Shown: positions 52,690 through 63,829, counted from the first letter of the stretch. The stretch: 64,000 nucleotides of DNA from Lepidostoma basale (GCA_022606425.2 JAHDVF020001467.1:868001-932000), one strand, 5' to 3'. Notes: generated by a model from the letters alone, not told the origin. Program-made: numbers and translations.

Positions 52690-55029
52690 ATGGAAAGAGT
52701 TACTCCAGACAAAGCAAGGAAGAGGATTAGACAAACAGAAAAGTGGAAAAGGTCCAAAGAAGTACTAAAACGGTAAGTTCTTTTTCTTAACTGTCAAAAA
52801 ACCAATATTATCTTGCATGTTAAAATTACAGTGGTGTATCCCAGTGTATATCCTTTGTGAATTTTTTTTAGTGATGTTTGTATGTTAAAAAAAAATTATG
52901 TGCATATACATGGTGTAACAAAACTATTTGAAGTCGAATGTGTAATACAACTTTTGAATCTAGGTTGAAATATTTTTTAACCGCAGATTAAGTAAAATTG
53001 CATGAAAACATATTCAAATGCTGTTTTTTATTGTGTGTTCTTTATGAATAGTATTAATTGTTGATATTTGATTTCATCTAAAAAAAAGTCATTTCTTAAT
53101 ACATTTTCTCGAACTATGGGTCAAATAAATAAAAAATATTCTACAAAATCGACTCCAAATATGATATAGATTCACTGGTTTCCCGCTTGTACATTGAGTT
53201 TTATTACACGGTGTATTTATATTTTGTTGATTACTTATTTGATTCATATTTTTTAAGTAGTTTCATATCCATGCAATACTAAACATCGACTTGCTGGTTA
53301 TATTACAGATATTCCGCACCAAATTTACCCTTTGCACCAAAATGCAACCATAATTCTAAAGCATACCAATGTTTGTCTTTGACAATGGCAGACATGCGCA
53401 ACTTTCATAAGAAATTCTATTTGCATGCAAATAAAATTTACCAGGATAATTTTTTGATAAAATATTGTGTGCCAAAAAAAGTAAAGAGAAGAAGAGGAAA
53501 TAACTCAACTAGTTTAGAAAATAAAAAAATCAAATCAATATCAGCGTCTTATCATATAAGAAAAAGAAATAATAGGGTGATGGTGCCTGTCTGCAGAGAT
53601 ACATTTTTTAATATTTTACACATAAAAAAAACACGTGTTCTAGGAGTGATGAAACGACATTTTGCATCAGGTACTCCTGCTATTGAAAATCGGGGAGGTA
53701 ATAGGAAAGTCCTCCAATTTGCTGAACGTCAAAATGCTATCGTAGAATACATATCTAAATTGATTCCTCTAGAAATACATTATTGCAGAAGTAAGACAAA
53801 ATCCCGACAGTACCTATCATCAGAATTAAACATCAACAAATTGAGTAAAATGTTTAACGCTCAAGCAGATCCGGGTTGCACAGTAAAAACTTCGTATTTT
53901 AGGAAAATTTTTAAAACTGCATTCAATATCGGATTTGGTTCTCCAAAATCTGACCAGTGTTCCAAGTGCTTAGAACTTGGGGAAAAAATAAAATACGAAA
54001 AGGATATTGGAACCAAAAATAACTTAATTATTGTAAAACGAGTGCATAAACTGAAAGCGAAAATGTTTTTTAAAATGCTACAAGAAGAGAAATCTGGAAT
54101 GATGACAATATCATTTGATTGTCAAAAGAACCAACCTTTGCCCAAGGTTCCAGATCAAGCTGCGTATTATTCACGCCAATTATATATGTATAATTTTACA
54201 GCAGTGATTGGTACCTCCCACTCTAAATTAACATCCGACAATGTATTTATTTATGCTTGGACAGAAGATCAGTTTGCCAAAGGATCCAACGAAATAGCGA
54301 GTTCAGTCTTCCATCGATTTTGATGGTATTACCAACCTCCGACTTATGGCTGATGGATGTGGAGGACAGAACAAAAACTCTACCCTTATCGGAATGTGTA
54401 CCAAGTGGTTAAACAATAACAATCATTCCGTAAAAACAATAGAATTAATATTTCCTGTGGTCGGTCATTCCTTCCTTCCAGCGGATAGGGTTTTTGCAGG
54501 AATAGAAAAAAAAATAAAGATGAAGGAAATAATTGTAGATCCAGAAGACTACTATAACATTTTTAAAGAGCATGGAAAGGTACACAAGCTGGGGACTGAA
54601 GTGAACATTTTTGACTGGAAGTCTGCCATACAGGGGATTCTTAAACCTCCAAGTCAGTGGCATTTTAAATTTGCACCTACCAAAAGGTTTATATTAACTA
54701 AAAATATGTCTGGTGTAATAACAGTTGCTGGAGAGGCTCATTATAAAGTTGATTTGTGTATGTCCAAAAAAATATTTAAATCCAAGACATCGCCGAGCCA
54801 AATTATCCCCATTCAGTTAAATAAAACTGCAAAAATTAAAAAAGAAAAAGTTAAAGATGTAAACAATCTAATCACTAAGCACTATGGGTATAATTGGAGA
54901 AATTTTGAGTGCTTACTGTATTACAAAAACATCATTGATAATTTTCAAGACATAGAAGATGCGGAAACTGAAGAAGACAAGGAATTATTTTGTACAACAA
55001 TTGAAGAAATAAGCGACCTCATGGTATAG
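52690..55029 (+). CDS. Two-exon DDE-type transposase with DGCGGQN motif, one-base frameshift
   Basis: Exon 1 (52690-52772) encodes MERVTPDKARKRIRQTEKWK and ends at CG/GTAAGT. The 536-bp intron ends in ATATTACAG, and exon 2 runs from 53309 to the TAG at 55027-55029. The phases fit, giving SAPNLPFAPKCNHNSK across the start of exon 2. The protein would be about 600 aa. Features: basic N-terminus; C245-x2-C248; SFDCQKN with D298; AYYSRQLYMYNF; DGCGGQNKN with D376; and HSFLPADRVFAGIEKK with E427, a plausible DDE triad. One extra T in the TTTT at 54318-54321 causes a stop; the frame continues at GAT (54322) as DGITNLRLMADGC. The protein type (DUF7869-like, widespread in insects) is usually uncharacterised. 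As assembled it is broken, though a base-call error is possible. Confidence 0.78.
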
Positions 55030-55623
55030 CTTAAATCATTTTTGAAAAGTATTTTCTTTTTTATTATACTTACTATTTTAGTACATTTTTATTTAATTTG
55101 CATACATTTTAATGTTCTTTGCCAACTTTCTAGTAAACGAATTATGCTTTGCAAACATTTGGTATGAAAAAAAAATTGTACTAATTATTTAATGTGTAGG
55201 TATGTTAAGTTTTGTATTTGTATTGTTTATTGTGATGTCTACTGACGTTACCAATAGGAGGTACCTACTATGTTTATTTTGAAATTAAAAATATGTTTTC
55301 CCTTTATTAAAAAAAATCTTTTATTTTTGTATTAATCCATAATAAACCTATTTTTTCTAGTTTATAGCTGCACCCATGGCATTACAAGAAGATGGCAGAT
55401 CGTCACTATTTGGTAGCAAAATGTGACAAATCCGTACTTTACTTTCAAAAAGTGACAGATCCAAATAAGAATCGTAAATTTATTGAAAATTGAGCTAGGC
55501 AAACTATTTTTAATGTTTTGAAAGGAATTATTTCAACCGTTAAAATGTAAATAGAATAAAACAAACGCTTCCATCAATTCATTTCACAAATAAACACATT
55601 TTCACGATTATCTCTAAACTATG

Positions 55624-55660
55624 AAAAGTGGACATGTCACATTTTGATTCTATAAGTCAC
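55624..55660 (-). repeat. Right inverted end of the Sola-like element
   Basis: On the minus strand it starts GTGACTTATAG and reaches GTCCACTTTTC. ATCT follows at 55661-55664. Confidence 0.8.
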
Positions 55661-56045
55661 ATCTAATGACGAAGTAAGAAAATAATGTAAAGCGGATGAA
55701 TGCGGGATAAACAAAATCAAGAAAGGGTCACTAAGATGGTTTGGACATATGGAACGAATGGATGAGGGAAGAATGGTTAAAAAGATATATATACAAGTAG
55801 TGTGAATGGAAAAAGAAGTCGAGGAAGGCCAAGGAAGACATGGCATGACCAAATTAATCAATTACTGAAAGGCGGCCATGTTCGAAGTAGGGACAATCGA
55901 CGAACGTGCATGTCACGATGTGTAAATGTAGAAGAGGCGCGAGAGTTATGTCAGGATAGAACAATGTGGCGATCCATCCTCTCTGCCTACCCTTTCGGGG
56001 AAATATTTACGGCGTGATTATAAGTTAGTTAGTTAGTTAGTTATG
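55661..56045 (+). mobile_element. LINE-A, right part of the split copy
   Basis: The frame resumes as NDEVRK, then KADECGINKIKKGSLRW, FGHMERMDEGRMVKKIYI and RPRKTWHDQINQLLKGG, to SILSAYPFGE. ATATTTA interrupts the usual GGGGA-GACGGCG junction. (TTAG)n is at 56022-56042. It is of the LLKGGHVRSRDN subtype shared with 28070-28445. Confidence 0.8.
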
Positions 56046-56574
56046 ACATACCTAAAAAAGGTAACCGTCCACGAAAATATATTAATTAATCATTTACTTT
56101 ATTCAATTGACTGTTAAGGAAATGTTGTTAATTTTTGTCACAGAATTGTACAGTATTTCGTTCATTGTTTTTTTCTGTTATCACGTACTTTCAAAATCTT
56201 AAGGTTTACGTTACAAAAACAAGTATATTTTGGTCTCCGTTCACCCTCCATATATTCGGAGATTACAATACAAAACAATGCAGGAATCCATCTCAATTAT
56301 TTCCCATGTTAATATTTCATAACGGGCCCAGAGTAATCTTGTTTATAAAGCAGAGTCGGGACCTTCCACTCTTTCTTTGTTTACAGTTTAATCAAATCTT
56401 TTCCGTTACGAAAATCACAATAAACTGACGGCAGTGGTCGAAAAATAAATATCAACCCTCAGTAGACTGTAGGAATAAGATTTAATTCTCATTCTTAACT
56501 ACATATTAACTTTCGTCATATAGCTTTGTTTTTTTAGTAATAATATTAATTTGTTTTTAATATTGATGAAAACT

Positions 56575-56745
56575 TTGTTTTCTATTATGGAATAGAGTAC
56601 ATTTGATTAAAGTTTCACTTTTTGCCATTGATAATGCAATAGCTTGGCGAAACCTGTCAAATATTTCTAAAAAAAATAGATGATTTATTTGATATATAAT
56701 ATTTAATAGAATTTTAGATCCGTTTTCAAGAAACAATACATAGTT
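56575..56745. mobile_element. P3 unit, decayed
   Basis: GTTTTCTATTATGGAATAG, TAGCTTGGCGAAACCTGTC and TTTTCAAGAAACAATACA place it in P3. About half of the inverted arm is lost. Confidence 0.5.
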
Positions 56746-56957
56746 CACTAAAGTTTTTGTTAAATGCAATTATAAAACATATTTTGAAACGATAGGTTAC
56801 ACGAATTGCCAGGCAGCGTTAAATAAATAAATAAAATCAGTTTATTTTAACATAATTTACAATTCAGACCAGTTAGAAACAAATATTATTATACAAAATT
56901 GATCATTTTTTTTCTAAAATGTTTTGTTTCTGAGCAAAAGTGTGTCAAATAGGGAGG

Positions 56958-57012
56958 TTGTCCCGATGATGAAAGTGTAAGCCTTCGAAACATGTCGAGA
57001 AAAATAAACTCA
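56958..57012 (+). ncRNA. Hammerhead-like motif of a further P-type family
   Basis: CCCGATGATGAAAGTG, CTTCGAAACATGTCG and AATAAAC follow the same layout. The first core word is mutated (CCGATGA), so this is a relic. Confidence 0.3.
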
Positions 57013-57129
57013 AAGTGGAAAAAATAGTGTTTTTATTCATAAAAAAAAATCGGCATTGCGTAATTCACAGTGTTAGCGCATTAATGTTATCTAAAAGTTC
57101 TAAAAAATATGTTTCGTTAATTAACTTCT

Positions 57130-57382
57130 ACCATAGTTAAGTTAAATAGACATTGTATTTTATATTATTTGTTTTAGATTTATTTTGTGGGTGTTGGATG
57201 ATCGAAGTGTGCGCGGGAGATGCCTATTGGTGGCGATGAGGTTCGCAACCCATCACACCGCGTCTCCCGCGGGGCGAAAAGAGAAGGATGGAGTGCCGCA
57301 TCAGTAAAAGTGTGACAGTCCATTATTTCTGCCTACCCTTTCGGAGAGACGGCATGATGGCTAGTTAGTTAGTTAGTTAGTT
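57130..57382 (+). mobile_element. S-family copy
   Basis: TTTGTTTTAGATTTATTTTG, GGCGATGAGGTTCGCAACCC, CACACCGCGTCTCCCGC, and GAGAGACGGCATGATGGC with (TTAG)n (57361-57382). The 5' half is truncated. Confidence 0.75.
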
Positions 57383-57559
57383 AACTTCTACCAAAATATT
57401 TTATAAGCAAATAGCAAACATGATGATTGATTTTTGTTTTCAAATTTTAATTATTCATTTGTATAAACTTATGTTTATGCTATGATTGTCTCCCAATATC
57501 GTATGAAGAAAAGAAAAACACTAAATATTTTGTAGTATGCAGTTTCGTGTTAAATAGAC

Positions 57560-57900
57560 CCCAGCATGCCAGGCGCGGGTTAAGTCGCTCACCGCGTCAA
57601 TTTAATACTTTCCCGCACACAATGGCCGAAGCCTCGTGGCTTTCACCGATGTCCGGTCTCATATCGTCTTCCTTTATGTCCGGCCGGAGCCCCGCCGGGA
57701 TCCGGCGTCATCTAGGCCAGCTGTCATATTAAATTTGTATGAGAGGAGTTTTATATCGCGTCTCGGTCCGCCATCGCCGTGACGTCACAAGTGTCCCCCG
57801 TACACGCTCGCTCGCTCTTTTTTCGTCTGGCGCTCGAGGGTTAAATTGGAAACAGCTGGGAATTGATTGCCGCTGGTTGCTAACTATTTTCATCGCCTTC
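57560..57900. promoter_or_regulatory. GC-raised island with a CRE
   Basis: A full TGACGTCA (57780-57787) lies in CpG-rich DNA with GTCCGGCCGGAGCCCCGCCG, and CGCTCGCTCGCTC follows. The 61-aa frame at 57547 is not convincing. It may be a promoter or enhancer. Confidence 0.35.
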
Positions 57901-58039
57901 GTCGTGGCTTGAATGCGTTATCTATACGTCCGTCTCAATAAAAAAACTTATCACTTTTCAACTGCGAAGTTGTACGAGATACAGCGATATGTAAAAGCGT
58001 ACATAATATAATATAAGCTGCATGTATCGAAACCGTTTA

Positions 58040-58138
58040 AAAAATATATTTGTAATAAACACAAAAGTCCTGATCGTCCAGCTGACAACATGTACACCAT
58101 CTATAAGAACATTGCCTGTTATATTATTTTTATGTTTA
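58040..58138 (+). mobile_element. S-family 5' part, interrupted by LINE-A
   Basis: AATAAACACAAAAGTCC, GATCGTCCAGCTGACAACAT and CACCATCTATAAGAACATT are the S 5' region. The copy continues after the LINE-A insertion at 58689. Confidence 0.72.
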
Positions 58139-58688
58139 TAACCTATCCAAAAAAGCCTATCCAAAAAAGCTAAGATGGCAGTGCACAATGGTGTTCTTGT
58201 GCCGACCCTTATGTATGGAAGTGAAGCATGGAACTGGCAAAAGAAGGATGAAAGTAGAATAAATGCAGTAGAAATGAGATCTCTAAGACGAATGTGTGGC
58301 AAATCTGTTTATGATAGAGTGACAAATGCAAGTATAAGAAGCGAATATGGTGCGAATGAAAGTGTTATGAACAAAATAAGGAAAGGGTCATTAAGATGGT
58401 TTGGACACATGGAAAGAATGAGTGAAGACAGAATGGTAAAGAAGGTATATGTAAACGGCGTGAACGGAGCTAGAAATAGAGGAAGGCTGAGGAAAACGTG
58501 GCACGATCAAATCAATCAAATATTGAATGTCGGTCACGTGAGGAGTCGGAAAAATCGACGTGCGTGCATGACAAGATGTATGAATGTAGAGGAAGCGAGA
58601 GGCGTATGTCAGGACAGAACAGTGTGGCGTTCCATTCTTTCTGCCTACCCCTCCGGGGAGACGGCGTGATGGTAAGTTAGTTAGTTAG
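58139..58688 (+). mobile_element. LINE-A, best copy: complete C-terminal frame
   Basis: A 164-aa frame (58175-58669) reads MAVHNGVLVPTLMYGSEAWN, WQKKDESRINAVEMRSLRR, GSLRWFGHMERMSEDRMVKK, RKTWHDQINQILNVGHVRSR and SILSAYPSGETA. (TTAG)n closes it at 58671-58688. It sits inside an S element, with TTATGTTTA at 58130-58138 and 58689-58697. The polymerase part is lost to 5' truncation. Such C-termini end insect non-LTR reverse-transcriptase proteins; their role after the polymerase is not defined. Confidence 0.88.
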
Positions 58689-58940
58689 TTATGTTTAATA
58701 TTTGTTTTTACTGTCGTTATATTTGATATTATTTGTTTTAGATTTATTTTGTGGACGTTGGACGATCTATGTGTGCTCGGGAGATGCCTATTGGTGGCGA
58801 TGAGGTTCGCAACCCACCACACCGCGTCTCCCGCGAGGGCGAAAGTAGTATAGTAGTACCGCATCGGTTAAAGTGTGGCAGTCCATTATTTCTGCCTACC
58901 CCTTCGGTGAGGTGACGGTTACTTAGTTAGTTATTTTATA
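58689..58940 (+). mobile_element. S-family 3' part
   Basis: After the LINE-A insertion the S copy continues with GTTTTAGATTTATTTTGTGG, GGTGGCGATGAGGTTCGC, CACCGCGTCTCCCGC and a decayed shared 3' end with a short (TTAG)n at 58922-58936. Confidence 0.75.
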
Positions 58941-59014
58941 TATAAGTATTTGGTATGCATTAATAAAAATACGTTTAGAAGATAATACCCACCTACCGAT
59001 TATTTTACCTACCG

Positions 59015-59296
59015 GCCGCCAGAACCAACCTGCCTCTCGCGACACAGATGGGAAGAGCAATTAGTCTGCTGAACGCGGTCTCCTCAGAGATCGACATTTT
59101 TCATATTAACGTCCAGAAGACAAATACTCTTGACTTTAGAGAGTACTTTGTGTTCCTAATGTCGAATCATCTCTCATACTTTCCTGGTATTATATTGTAC
59201 ATATTATTTTTACCTGTACTCAATAGATCCGTTAAATACTAATATTGTTTGTTATATATGTTGAGATAATAAACTGATTCGATTTGATTTGATTTT
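59015..59296 (+). mobile_element. LINE-D 3' end with (TTTGA)n tail
   Basis: The plus strand encodes RTNLPLATQMGRAISLLNAV and SSEIDIFHINVQKTNTLDF before an AATAAACTGATTCGATTTGA tail. It defines the LINE-D 3' end. Compare 17130-17990 and 30975-31012. Confidence 0.78.
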
Positions 59297-59349
59297 AATA
59301 CTTTTGTAATTAGAGAGTATCCTATCATCGAAGTCGCTTCGTCGAAGCC

Positions 59350-59381
59350 CTGAGGAAGTTTGGGTACAAGCGAAACTAGTC
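59350..59381 (+). ncRNA. Hammerhead-like motif
   Basis: CTGAGGA (59350-59356), one A, a helix GTTTG/CAAGC (59358-59362 with 59367-59371, loop GGTA), GAAA (59372-59375), CTA and GTC (59379-59381). It is the second best-formed motif after 22642. A downstream ATTAAAATAACC matches the layout of P units. Confidence 0.42.
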
Positions 59382-59572
59382 GGCAATTAAAATAACCGCA
59401 TAGTACAGTGTTTTTATTTTATTTTACTTTAAATACAAATAATAATAAAAAATAAATAAAATGTCTAACCACAAAGTGAATGCTTCATACAAAAAGTTGA
59501 TCTTTTTTAATTCGATTGGTTTAATCGCCGTAATAATCTTTGTTACTCCATGCATATTATAAAGTATGTGTC

Positions 59573-59950
59573 TTACATTATTCTTCTTTCAACGTTGACT
59601 ATCCCCCTTGAGTAGGCCTCCCTGTCCTGGGCAGCTCGGAACAGCTCCCCCACGGTCCTCAGCCCCGTCCACTCTCGGATGTTCCTCAGCCAGGAAACCC
59701 GCCTTCTCCCAACACCTCTTCGACCCTCAATCTTACCCTCCAAAATCAGATCTAACAGTGCGTACTTTTCGCCTCTCAGAACATGGCCCAAGTAGGACAC
59801 CTTACGGACTTTGATGTTGCTCAGCAACTCTCTGTCAACTCTGGCTCTATGGAGAACGTTTGTGTTGCTGACCATGTCAGTCCAGGAGATGCGTAACATC
59901 CTTCGGTGTATCCACAACATTATTATTTCTAAATTCATTAAATTCATGTG
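59573..59950 (-). mobile_element. LINE-B, longest open C-terminal frame
   Basis: The 124-aa minus-strand frame reads HRRMLRISWTDMVSNTNVL, ELLSNIKVRKVSYLGHVLRG, GRRGVGRRRVSWLRNI and FRAAQDREAYSRG. The 3' end (GAAAGAAGAAT on the minus strand) keeps a trace of the (GAA)n tail. It closely matches 6383-6650, so both come from one recent subfamily. Confidence 0.82.
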
Positions 59951-60239
59951 TCCAAACCATATAAGTGATCGTTTTATAATGTTTACGAAATCTTTCCTTC
60001 AACAGGATTAATCCACATTGAAAGCTTTCTTTTTTTAGTCTGTTCATTTTTTTAAGGTCTTTGAACTTTGAAAAAAGCAACTTATATCATTGATCAAAAT
60101 TATGATAGTATGACAGTTGTAGAAGAACATTAAAAATGGCGACAATGAACTTTATTGAATAGATGTGTAGGTGCCCATGTGTGTGGGGGTACATACATAA
60201 AACATGCGTTTATAGTTTTCATTGTGAAGCCCAAAACCC

Positions 60240-60335
60240 CCTAAAAGCTTGGTGGCATAACGGTTTAGTACCACGAATAGTGATGTGCTGCAATCACGCA
60301 TTGACCGGTTCGGAAACTACGAGTTAACCGTCGCG
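60240..60335 (+). mobile_element. tRNA-like SINE head (tentative)
   Basis: TGGCATAACGG near 60252 resembles an A-box, and GGTTCGGAAAC near 60309 a B-box, at a plausible distance. No cloverleaf forms and the downstream part is not shared with the other SINE copies. It may be chance. Confidence 0.3.
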
Positions 60336-60544
60336 TTGCCATGTGGTAAATTGAGTTTCCACTGCCAATTTAAAGTTGATTTTCTTAAAACCTATGGACC
60401 CTAATATTATAAAAAATTGTAATCCTCCATTGAAGTGTTCTCAATATTTCGTAATAAAAAAAAAGCAAAAAATTACTTCCTTCATCCCAAAAAAAATATT
60501 TTCTAAGACTGCCCTCACCTTCATTCGTGTTAAGGTAGAATTTG

Positions 60545-60775
60545 TTTTGCTAATATTTACAACTTTATCAAAAGTGACAAATACTTACTCGCTGTTTTGA
60601 ACGTATTATAAATTATATCTTTGACCTTTTCAATATGTACGTAATAATACCACTGTGGACGGAAACGCAGGACGCAACTTAATAATATCAGAACTGTGAA
60701 AATATTAACACTTTACCAAAAGGGACAAATATTAATACGTACTCGTTGTCTTGAACGTACTATACATTTTGCCTA
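60545..60775. repeat. Diverged direct duplication
   Basis: The stretch 60550-60615 (TTTATCAAAAGTGACAAATA, TACTCGCTGTTTTGAACG) recurs as 60695-60770 (TTTACCAAAAGGGACAAATA, TACTCGTTGTCTTGAACG). It is an old local duplication of about 70 bp, with no known function. Confidence 0.7.
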
Positions 60776-60999
60776 GGTGCCTTTATACCCGTATGTCCAG
60801 TCGCCCGTATGCTATGACGCATTACATATCAGAAATCGCATGGTTCCAGAAAAAAAAAAATAATGATATGTTTTTCAAATAATCCATGTATGTTATAGAT
60901 ATCGATCTATTTCTAATGAAATTCCCTACAAGATGACATAAATTAAATTTTGATTCATCTAGTCATATGCTTGATATTTAGATAAAGTTAGCGGTTAAC

Positions 61000-62394
61000 T
61001 GAACTTACCACATGGGAGCGAGCGTTTTGTTTTGAACACGGTACGTTAAGGGTTAATCTAAAAATTATCGAATAAGTTATTAAGTAAATTGTATTTAAAC
61101 TAAAATTTAATAAATATTATTCTTTGTCCAAAAATTTTCATCCCCTTTTGTAAAAAAACATAAAATTTCGTATTCTCATTTAATTTTAAAATGAAAACAG
61201 AAAATTTATATTCATTAAAACTCTTATAGTATATTCGTTCTGGACACTTTGGAATTAATGAAATATCATAAAACTATGAAATATTTCATTTCGTTGAAGG
61301 TAGGAACACTGTAAAATCCCATTTTAATTTGGAAGGAGGATTTTCATCCATTAACTGACAAACTATAATGCAGTTTTCTCCGAGGAGTAAGCAGTAGGAC
61401 AGGTTGCCACACTCAGAGATATCGTGTCTCTTTTTATATTTATACAACATGATTAGCACTCTAGCCAATTTTGCAGACGGATTCATCAAAATATCTTAAA
61501 TCATTGAATATAATAAAATATGTATATGCGAGAGCATGAATCAAAAGATTATTCTTTATGTTTTGAAGATGAATATTCTCTGATATAGATATTATATAAT
61601 ATTTTAATAATTTTTCAATGAATATACTGTTTTTTCTACTTTCCGTTTATTTTCCTTCACGTGTTTTGAAGTTATTATACATTCATTATTGAAATAAAGA
61701 TTTAAACTGAGTTTTAAAGAGAGAAAAAAAACAGCGTATATTTAATTATTTAATAATCATTATAAAATTTAATAAATCATACTAATAAAACTACAAGATT
61801 CGTGTTAATTATGTTATATGGTGTATTAAAATATAATAAGGTTCAATAATTAACCGTTTCATTAAACCATCGGCCGTTTTAATCGAACCGGTATGATCCT
61901 AAAGAGAACGTCACAATGTCCAACCCTCGCTCAGTGCAGCAGACTCCATGCAGCGAGAGTCAAACCAAACTCTGATGAAAAGGTATAATCAATTAACCTT
62001 GAATGGACGATTATTGGGATATACGAGAGAGGGGTGTCCCGTGAGGGGACATGGGACAGGGTGCTGTAGGTATCCAGACTGGGGGATGGTCCGACCGCTG
62101 GGGGTGGGAAACTGGTTTGAATTTTAGTGCCATCGTGAAAATAAATAAAATATAATATTGTAATAATTTACATAGCCAAAATTATAAAGATACACAATTT
62201 ATTTTACTCAGTATGTCGAAACATGTCACATTCAGAAAATTTAATAAAATCTTCCGAAAACGTACGTTTTTGGTATTTCTATTAAGTACATGATTTGATA
62301 TTACTATTAAGTACATGAATATGTTATGAAGTATTAGGATAGTGACGTTTAATTTAAGAAACTTCTAAAGACTGCACTGTTCGGTCAATATTTT
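61000..62394. other. AT-rich DNA without recognised features
   Basis: I find no gene and no clear repeat. A scrap at 61375-61415 (TTCTCCGAGGAGTAAGCAG) may be an eroded LINE-A 3' end. A GC-raised patch (61870-62110) includes GAACCGGTATGATCC and a G-rich run. Confidence 0.3.
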
Positions 62395-62478
62395 CGTTGT
62401 GCGCCCTTGAAGTAATTGATTTTACAAAAAGGCACACTTAAAATATAAATCATCAATAATAATAATAATAATAATGTG
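62395..62478 (+). mobile_element. Solo LINE-C 3' end
   Basis: TGTGCGCCCTTGAAGTAATT, CAAAAAGGCACACTTAAAAT and (AATAAT)n match the terminal hairpin region and (ATT)n tail of LINE-C at 49570-49641. It is the shortest possible 5'-truncated insertion. Confidence 0.65.
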
Positions 62479-63289
62479 ATTAAATTTAATTGCATTGAAA
62501 TATTGCACAGAGTTTGATATTTTAAACAAAAAGTTTTACATGTACTCGTACGTTTTTTTCCTTTTTTAATCTTTGACAATTAAAAACATTTGTTTGTTAT
62601 CTTTTGATTCATGTAACGTGTATATTTTATGTTTTTGTTGATATACGCTTTTCTTCATTCCTTGATATATCCATACTTAGTTTTGATTTCCCAAATGTTT
62701 ATAAAATATGTTTGTACAAAAAAAGAAAATATAATAATATTTACTAAACATACTTGGGTTTGGTTTCTTGTTATGTTCAGAAAATTTTTGGTATTTCACA
62801 ATTCACCTATTTAAAGAGTTATGAAAATATCGAATGCTATGTAGAGATTCACACTATACTCGTAGCCCAGGAAATGATGAAAATGTTCACAACACCCAAT
62901 TGATACAAACGTATAGAGGGTTTTCCAAACATCTAAATTTGTGATGATTTTCATGTGTTTTATTTCAATCGATCGGCTACTTTAAACAAAAAATAAAATA
63001 CGTTCCGATTCGTACTTCTCATTAGAGGTACAAATGCTTTCATAACCACCCCTTTTGCGAATACTTCGTTTGTATTCGTTAATACTCGCCATTCTCCGTG
63101 AGTAAGCTCCAGCCACGTGGAGGTCACGTGTTGTTCTATTCAAGTCCTATAGATGTCACTAAATGCGCACGTTTCCGACAGGATCTGATATTCTTTTTTT
63201 AATGAGAGTCAGCAGATGTGGCGAGGACTTATTCTTCGTGCAGCTCTCACACCTGATATACTTTTGCCCCTAAATGAGTGGTATTTTTA

Positions 63290-63440
63290 ATGAATATGAA
63301 TGAAATCGCTTGTTTTCTAGAATTTTATTATATTTTATGGGAATGACATGTTTCACATTATTAAAGCATTTCCCAATGCCACTTTTGATAATGCCTTAGC
63401 AATGCAAACTATGTCATGCCTATAAAATACAATAAAACTT
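63290..63440. mobile_element. P3 inverted unit
   Basis: CGCTTGTTTTCTAGAATTTT, ATGGGAATGACATGTTTCAC and the facing ATGTCATGCCTATAAAATAC. The core is altered to GCAAACTATGTC. Confidence 0.55.
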
Positions 63441-63589
63441 ATCTTTGCCATTTCCCTCTTTAAGTTGGATCGGCCCTCCTAACATGATTTCTCCAGGACG
63501 ATCTGTCGTGGGTCTGCGCTCCGTTTAGTTACCATTTCTCGAAAGTGGCCTCGAAAGAAAACTCCCATGTCACCAAAGGCCCCTCTATA

Positions 63590-63690
63590 CAATGGCTTAG
63601 CAATGGAAATATGTCATTCCCTTACACTAAAACAAAACTTCTATAAAACAGACGTTATCAGCATTAAGAATTAATTTTAAAAAACTCTGA
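63590..63690 (+). mobile_element. P3 half unit
   Basis: ATGGCTTAGCAATGGAAATA, TGTCATTCCCTTACAC and ACTTCTATAAAACAGACG. It is one arm only. Confidence 0.45.
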
Positions 63691-63718
63691 TGTATACAGC
63701 CACTGGAATAGAAACTGT

Positions 63719-63829
63719 AACAGATATCACTTACCAAATGCACGGACCAAGATAGGACAATCTAGAATAATGTACAACCGACTGAAACTCTACAACGACC
63801 TACTCTACAAGTATTCTTTTGTTTCTTAA
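63719..63829 (+). mobile_element. LINE C-terminal scrap of a further family
   Basis: In frame it reads NRYHLPNARTKIGQSRIMYN and RLKLYNDLLYKYSFVS, then TAA. The RTxxGxxSxxYxxxxxYNxL pattern is typical of the extreme C-terminus of jockey/CR1-group polymerases. It is not LINE-C or LINE-D. The window ends soon after without other features. Confidence 0.55.

Larger units (their letters stand above)
52311..55660 (+). mobile_element. DNA transposon with 4-bp duplication (Sola-like)
   Basis: The ends GTGAGGTATAGTGTCAAAAA and, inverted, GTGACTTATAGAATCAAAAT stay alignable for about 37 bp (to TCCACTTT). ATCT lies at 52307-52310 and 55661-55664. The host is a LINE-A copy whose frame resumes after the element, so the borders are firm. 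GTGACAGATCC-type words recur near both ends (52331, 52510, 55423, 55452) and may bind the transposase. One spliced gene fills the middle. A 4-bp duplication and a large DDE-type protein fit the Sola superfamily; I cannot confirm this without a search. Confidence 0.85.

Noticed and set aside
52690..55029. A host gene of unknown function
   Set aside because: It lies entirely within inverted ends and a 4-bp duplication that interrupt a LINE, so it belongs to the transposon.
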